In this document: piece after piece, positions 57,830-64,000 of the stretch
How the letters are laid out: every line of letters begins with the position of its first letter
Position numbering within the stretch: position 1 is the stretch's first letter
DNA from: Ipomoea triloba
Lineage: Eukaryota > Streptophyta > Magnoliopsida > Solanales > Convolvulaceae
Reading direction: 5' to 3'
Assembly: GCF_003576645.1 (NCBI RefSeq)
Contig: NC_044924.1
Span: forward strand, 21,261,553 to 21,325,552
Length of the DNA: 64,000 nucleotides
Made by a program: the position numbers and the translations under genes
The notes under the pieces: generated by a model
Databases searched by the model: none
What the model was told of the DNA's origin: nothing
The model's input: the letters and a program-made list of their open reading frames with translations, nothing else

Positions 57830-58900
57830 TAAATGTCAACCAATTTGAAATTCCAATTTAATCCAATCATATAACTGAACAAAACGCTCTCATATAAATA
57901 TTGGGGGTTTATTTAACTTTTTAGTCACTAAATTTTAGTAGCAATTTTGCTTTTAATTGCCAACTTTGTTTGTTTCTCTTCCGGTTCTGAATCTTTAAAG
58001 AATTTCTGTTTTAGCCGTAAAAATATCAAAAATCTCTTTTAGACCTATCACTAGATATATTTTTTAAACTAATAATTTTGAATGAGCTCAGGCCGCCACC
58101 ACTTGCCTTGGTTACGCCACTATATATCTACACACACCTAAATTAAGAATCCTAGAAGCATTTTATTATTGTTTATTTTATTTTATTTTATTGTGGTTTA
58201 TCGGACCGTGTAAGAGGGAGAAAAAGGAAAACCTAATTAAGGATCAAGCGAAAAGTCAATCTTCAAGCAACAGAAAGATCAAAAGCCCTTATGATAGTTT
58301 GAAGTTCATGATTTTCATATCTCCCAAACTATAGGGAATGACGACAAGGAGAAAAAGGTAATTATATATGAATCATTCACAACATTCTTCTTTAATTTCA
58401 TTTTTCATAAAAAAGAACTACTGTCATAAAGAATCTTTATTGAGTTTTCATTTGATTTTGGTAGTTAAGGGGTATATCTATCATTGTATATAGTAAGGTT
58501 CAAGTTGGAATACGTTGTGTTTGAATAGGTGGATTTTTATTTGTAGATTATGGTGGCCATCGTGTACTAGAGAAACTTTGTCAAGTTTTCACTTAGTTTT
58601 TTTGTGAAGCGGTAGATCTAGGATTTTAGAGGGTAGGGTTAATGTTTAAGAATGTGGTGTTGACATATGTGGTTTTGAGTTGAAGATTTAGTGATGGTCA
58701 GGAAGGGCTAGAGAAGCATTGCCGAGTTTTCACTTTTTTTTTTTTTTTTTGGTGGTCTGATACATCTAGGATGTTAGAGAATAGGGTAATAGTTTTAGGA
58801 TATGATTTTGAAAGATGTGGATTTTGGATTATAGATTGATCTATTGGTTGTTATGGAGGATTAGTGGTACATTGTTGAATTTATATTCAGTATTGTTGTT
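57830..58900 (+). repeat. B3-gene 5' region, copy 4
   Basis: This copy has no hAT or LTR insertion and serves as the empty-site reference. It includes ataattttgaatgagctcag (58071), a first-exon-like stretch at 58205-58360 with an AAG/GTAATT donor, and the intron sequence around gtactagagaaactttgtca (58562). The stretch near 58230 is open only in part (SSSNRKIKS). The B3 exon is not found downstream, where the sequence diverges at about 58900. Confidence 0.55.
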
Positions 58901-60850
58901 CAAATGAAAAGAAATTACAGGCCAAAAACTAGTTAATTTTTCACGTACAAGAGAATATGATGAAATACTAAATTAATCAAACGAATCTACATAATAAAAA
59001 CATGAATAACTTTTATGTAAAATTTTGTGCGCATCTAATATTGCATATTTTCTCCATTGGTCCATGTCCCCTCCCTAGACACGAAGACCTAAGGCTATCC
59101 GCACTCATTCAATTTTTTCTCACTTTCAAAATGCCACATCACAAAATTTGAAATTATTCACTATTCACTCTTCATCCATTCAATTCTCTCTCATCTTTCA
59201 AAACTAAATCAACTATCACATCAGCTTATTAAAAAATTATTAGTTACAAACAAAGTATTAATAATAATTAAAATAAATAAAAGTAATGGTTAAGAAATTT
59301 CTTTTTAAAAAAAGGACTTGTAGCCACATATATGGCAGTTATTAATTTTTTTTCTTAACATAATTTTGCAATACCCAAAATTTCATGGGTGTGGATGGCT
59401 TAACATGTGTCAAGATTATTTACTTTGTTGATAAAGTTTATACAATAAGATGTTTCCCAATAAGTTATTAAATATTTGGAAAATGGAATATATGAATAAG
59501 TTTTTATTGTTTTAATTTCGATGCAGCACATGCTGAAAGAGCTATCATACCATGAGATGTTTCCCAACATGGAAGCCAATGCAAGACTGTTTTAAGAAAT
59601 TTGAAAAAAATACTTGGATAGGGAAAGTTCACTGAATGATGGTATTTATTAATGTTTTTACTTTTATGTTGACAATTATTGTATTCTAGAATTTTACTCT
59701 GGAATTCTTATCAATTATCTAGAAAATCTACCTGTCAAGAACTCTGTATGACTGAGGAAAATTGAGTACAATTTTAAGGAGTCTAAATGAGAAAGAATGT
59801 GCTGTCTAATTTCATGAAGATAATTATGAAGAGTTGCTATAGAATAACTCCTACTCTACCTATGATAAACCATTGATAACGACTCCATTAAGAAAATGAT
59901 TATTTATTCATGGAAAAATCTTGATATTAAATGAATTGTATCAGTGATCACTCGTTAATGAAATTTCTTAATGTATAAAGGTATTTTGATTGAAAAAAAA
60001 ATATCCCTTATTTCTCCAATATGTAGATTGAAAATATTTTTAAAAGTGTTTTTTTCTATGAGCTAAACGTAGTTTATTGATGTTAGACAACTTTAGAATG
60101 TATGTTGTATATAACATCAGAGTTAAAATTAATCATTTGCATAAACTAAAAAGGAGATGTTAGCCAATCCATGAGAACGTATAAGAAAGTAAGTACTAAT
60201 CACATATACTATTATTTAGAAGCATGATATATACATTTTTGCTATTATAAATGGAACAAAATTATGTAATGGTGATGCAACTTAGTTTAGTATAGGTCAT
60301 GCACAAGGAGTATTCTATATTGAAACTTGGATGCAATGCTTACAACGTATGAACCTTTCCTTGAAAGTTTTCATTGCAATATATAAAAAGGCACATTATG
60401 AAGTAAGTTTAGTTAAATATATAGATACATGCAGGTGAGACTACAGAAAAGCCAGCTAAGTAATCCTACCACCGAGTGTACAACGCATTATCTTACGGAT
60501 TGAGTAACACATTTACTATACAACACGATTAATGAAATAAGGAAAGTAATACATATACTATGTTTTTAATCATCAGGAAATGATATTATACAACACGATT
60601 GAAGTTTGGAAAAAATTGTTAGTATTCCAATGTAAAAAAAACTTATGGATAAGAAATATAACTTATATATGCTCGTGATAAATAAATTATCACCACATAA
60701 TTTGATAAATCAATATTTGCTGGGATCACAACAACATTTATTAACATGAAAATCTTTTAGTATTTCAAGATGAAACTAGCCTCTAATTATATTAAAAGCC
60801 TCCAGGTTTCGAATTTGAAAAAGAAATTGACTGTTAGAGATGCATATAAA
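58900..60850. other. No gene recognised
   Basis: AT-rich and without exons that I can assign. Near 59520-59610 a short open stretch reads MQHMLKELSYHEMFPNMEAN, with no recognised domain. Confidence 0.4.
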
Positions 60851-60901
60851 AGGAGCAGTCTGTATAAGGATAACACATAGAAACACCTTCTGCTTTTAAA
60901 G

Positions 60902-61162
60902 ATGAATCAGCTTACTAGATCAGCTGTCATAGGCAAGAAAAGGAAGCACCCTTCTCCTAAAAAAGTATGGAGAATTGTATCTGTTAGAGATGAAACAACT
61001 TACAAGATCAGCTGTCATACACTACAAATTGTATATGTTAGAAATCATCCTGTAGTATGGAAATTTGTATGCGAGTTGCCAGGTAGAAATCATGCTGTGT
61101 TGTTGGGGCTGGGGTTACTACCCGTTGGGTTTGGAATCGCAGTTATGGGTTCTGCAAGGTAG
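60902..61162 (+). CDS. Unrecognised 86-residue open frame with an upstream TATA-like box
   Basis: The frame starts MNQLTRSAVIGKKRKHPSPK and ends GLGLLPVGFGIAVMGSAR. A TATA-like gcatataaaaggagc lies 60 bp upstream (60842). The first part is basic (KKRKHPSPKK could be nuclear targeting), the last part hydrophobic. The DNA has an internal repeat: agatcagctgtcata occurs at 60919 and 61007, and tgttagagatg at 60832 and 60981. I know no homologue. It might be the transcribed part of an LTR and not a protein gene. Confidence 0.25.
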   Translation: MNQLTRSAVIGKKRKHPSPKKVWRIVSVRDETTYKISCHTLQIVYVRNHPVVWKFVCELPGRNHAVLLGLGLLPVGFGIAVMGSAR

Positions 61163-61904
61163 CAGTCCTGTTTCCACAGGAGTAGTTTGGGTTTAATATA
61201 GAAATTATTATTCTTTGTTAGATATCGCTTAGTTGATTATCCCTTCCTCCCGTTGATTAGACTTGGTTTCCTCCATATTGGTTCTAAACATGATTATTTT
61301 ACTTATATACTTGATATTTATGATGGTATGGAATAGTATGAGGCTATATGACTATTACTATATATATTTAAGTCATAAATCCATACTTATCTATATAATT
61401 TCTTGAGTTGTTGATATTTATTATATTCTTTGGGAATCTTATTTATGTATATTATTACTATTAATCTATGCTTGCTTATACATGTGTCTCTTTGGTATGA
61501 TATTGTAACCTTTTACTTGGCCATTATGTGGTGTCTTATCTGAGTTAAGAGTGTTTAGGACTAAATATTTCTAAAATCCCTTGTTCAAACCATTTTTAAT
61601 TACAAAACCCCGTATTTTCAAAATTTATATAAGCGTATCTATTTTATAGTGCTGAGTGGTTCATTCTAAGCATTTTATGCTAACTGTCTATTTTTCATGT
61701 TTTCAACTTAGCCCTTTTCAGGTCTTGCGGAAGCATGACGAGGGCAACAATAGTATTGGTAGTGTATAGTTCTAGCTTTAGTAATTTCTTCGTTGTACTC
61801 CCTTGTGATGTAGTTTGTTGTGGGTTGACTCGGTAGACTTTTTACTTGACTTACTAGTACCTTTGTTTTAATTTGTTTTTTTGAAGCTAAACATCTAGGT
61901 CTTA
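61163..61904. other. No gene recognised
   Basis: AT-rich sequence. cttgcggaagcatgacgagg near 61725 resembles a phrase seen in plant retrotransposon LTRs, and a similar word (agcggaagcatta) is in the LTR at 44682. Nothing else is assignable. Confidence 0.35.
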
Positions 61905-63090
61905 GAATAGTGTGGCAATGATATAGCATCCTTTGGAATTTGTAAAATAAAATAAAATTTTTAAAAAAGTCAAAAACATTGTAAGAATTATAAGCAACCT
62001 TAGCTTATTCAATTCATCTCTTATGTTGAGATGAGAAAAGCGACAAAGATATAATCTTCATTTCCCATTCTCACATTAAAAAGAAAAGTTCTTTGTGTCT
62101 AGTCATTTCTAGTCTACCGGACAAGAGTTTTGTCTTTAGCTAGATTGAAGACGACGCACTTCATTTCTAGATTAGAGACAACACTACTCATACATCAAGG
62201 TTTTTTTTTTTTCTCATTTTTAAATTATTTATTTGTATGTTTAAAAAAAATAAATTATTATACTACATATGTAATAAAAGTGACATGGAAGCATATGCAT
62301 AAACAATCAAAGTGGTATGGAATAATTCAAGTCAGTGTCTAAAAGATTAATAATCATTGTGGGGAATAATTCTTCATCTCTGATGGTGGAAGCTGCGGTG
62401 AAAAGCGAAAAAGTTATCTTCTTCGTGACTTCATTTTTCATTTTCAAATTTAAAACAAAGAGTTCCTTGGGTTTCAAGTCATTTATGCTCTATAGAAAAA
62501 GAGTTTTGTTTTTAGCTAGATTGGAGATGACGGTCTTCATTTCTAGATATGAGACAACAATCATCATATATAGAGAGCTGTGACAGTATGCACTAGGATT
62601 TCAGCGTTGTTTAGACGATGTTTTGACTACTTCTGGAGGTAATCGGGGACCATCGAGCTCGCCATCCAACAAGCTAAGATGCATTCTAAAATTAGTCCAT
62701 TAATCCATAACCAGGAAGCATAGTTTCAAGAACCGCAGGAAATATTAGAACATTCATTACATTAAGAAATAAAATCTAACTTTGAAAGATAATAATTTGA
62801 CTTAGAACTAATTTAGAAACAGTTTAACCATACCATACTAAAAGATAAGCATTAACTATGGTGAAAATTCACCAAAATAAAAAAATAAAAATTAACTATG
62901 GGGCAAGATCAGAATAGTTGAATTAATCATTTCTTCTTCTGGGTTTTCAAAAAAAAAAATAATTTCTTCTTCTGCTTTTAATTATTCAACATCCATTATA
63001 TTTTATTGTTGAATATATACCAGCCTAGCTAATGCTTCAGCCATTTTAGCTTTTGCTTCTTTGGCTTCTTCTATTTCTCATTCAACTTAA
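61905..63090. repeat. 1.1-kb dispersed repeat, copy 2
   Basis: Matches 32205-33370 in the same orientation with point differences and small indels. The end carries the shortened minus-strand coding remnant (AKMAEALARLVYIQQ). Confidence 0.75.
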
Positions 63091-63311
63091 GCATAGGAAT
63101 GCTCATGCGCAAGCTACATGTTTTCTCAAACTTAAGCATAGGAATTGCAGTGATGCGTACATATTACATATAGCAAAACATCTTCGTACAAAGCAGTGTA
63201 CATAAACAGAAAAACAGCTTCACTGCGAAAATACTCCTCATGCATCAACAGTACAAAAAAAAAACTGTCTATTGTATCATTCTATATGAAAAATCATATG
63301 TTCTAAAACCT

Positions 63312-63943
63312 GGCTGTGATACCAAATGTAAGTCAAATCTTAAGCATACAGGACCTTAGGAACGCATGATTTTCACAGATACTTAAATTAGCGTTTAATG
63401 AATATACCTGGCTCCATGGTTTCACTGCAGATGCTTCAATGGGAGACTTGGTTTCTCCCTCCAGACCCTAAGCAATTTCCCTTACTCTAAAGAACTCTGA
63501 TGGAGAGAGAGTTTTTAGTTTTGTTGTAGGTTAGGGAGAGGACCAGAGACTCTGAGTGGTTGATAAACCATCTCACAGTTCCATCAAGGTGAGTGTGGTT
63601 ATCTGAGCAGTTGAAACTGCTCCTTATTTTATCTAACCAATTATAGAATTAGTATTATTAAATTTAAATAAACATTTATGAGCCATACAAAATAGTAAAT
63701 CGTATAATAATGATAATTATTTTAACAAGAAAAACCGTAAGAACCCCATGATCTAGTAAATCCTCTCCCCAGCTCGCAACCTAGACATCAGAAGACCATT
63801 CATTGTACTCCATGGCACACGTCTATTAGTTGTAGCGATTGTAGAATATGAATATAGAAATCATGGTTTCAAAATTATAAAATTCGGATTTCAGTAATCC
63901 AAAATAAAAGTATTCATCTTAAGATACGAAGAACTACATAACA
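63312..63943 (-). mobile_element. Possible LTR with primer binding site, minus strand
   Basis: The complement of 63312-63324 is TGGTATCACAGCC, close to the initiator tRNA-Met binding site. Next to it, after two bases, the + strand reads tgtaagtcaaatcttaagc, which would be the inner LTR edge. The right edge may be ...ctacataaca at 63943, because the sequence from 63944 on (taccatggtgattgatta) matches that at 54547. No internal coding region is seen to the left, so this is a tentative call. Confidence 0.35.
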
Positions 63944-64000
63944 TACCATGGTGATTGATTAGAGACTAGAGATTACTATTGCAATTTTTTCAAACGTTTA

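Overview
This window looks like plant nuclear DNA, from a eudicot. It is AT-rich and has spliceosomal introns, tRNA-derived SINEs, Mutator-like and hAT-type elements, Helitron ends and Ty3/gypsy remains. The recognisable protein remnants belong to plant families: a dynamin-related protein of the DRP1 type, COG2, an HMA-domain protein, a DRD1/CLSY-type chromatin remodeller and a B3/REM DNA-binding protein. I cannot name the species. Single N characters and exact short duplications show that it is a scaffold from a draft assembly, probably short-read. I found no gene that is clearly intact from end to end.

Layout. 1-6.5 kb: exon fragments of a DRP1-type dynamin followed by, and interleaved with, C-terminal exons of COG2, all on + and all broken. 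7.2-9.4 kb: two microsatellite-flanked elements of one family, then a tRNA-Val(AAC)-like gene at 9466. 10.3-11.9 kb: a Helitron-like element. 12-18 kb: three copies of a Mutator-like MITE family with perfect 9-bp target duplications, and one short plant gene exon on the minus strand. 14.5-18.1 kb contains an exact 1.8-kb duplication across a single N. 18.1-19.3 kb: a damaged HMA-domain gene. 19.8-20.8 kb: a gypsy protease/RT fragment with its primer binding site. 22-32 kb: four copies of a DRD1/CLSY-type exon block, interrupted by a solo LTR, MITEs and a 1.3-kb segmental duplication. 32-36 kb: repeats. 36.6-44.2 kb: a hAT element containing a hAT-like MITE that contains a second hAT element carrying the transposase. 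44.6-52.8 kb: an LTR-bounded insertion carrying a SINE and a Helitron. 53.7-54 kb: a B3-domain exon with a stop. 54-59 kb: further copies of the B3 5' region, with SINE, retroposon and Mutator-like insertions. 59-64 kb: mostly unassigned, with a 1.1-kb repeat shared with 32.2-33.4 kb and a possible LTR at the end.

How it fits together. The window is a gene graveyard built by local duplication and nested transposition, not a pathway. Because several host segments occur in more than one copy, many insertions can be checked against an empty site inside the window (23102, 25787, 36085, 36617, 44608, 56175). The most important caution concerns assembly. Perfect tandem duplications of exactly 42 bp recur at about eleven places, and two 1.8-kb segments are repeated on either side of a single N. 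Both patterns look like contig overlaps that were not merged. The most unusual biology is the set of small elements that carry degenerate short-repeat arrays between inverted ends and are mostly flanked by microsatellites.
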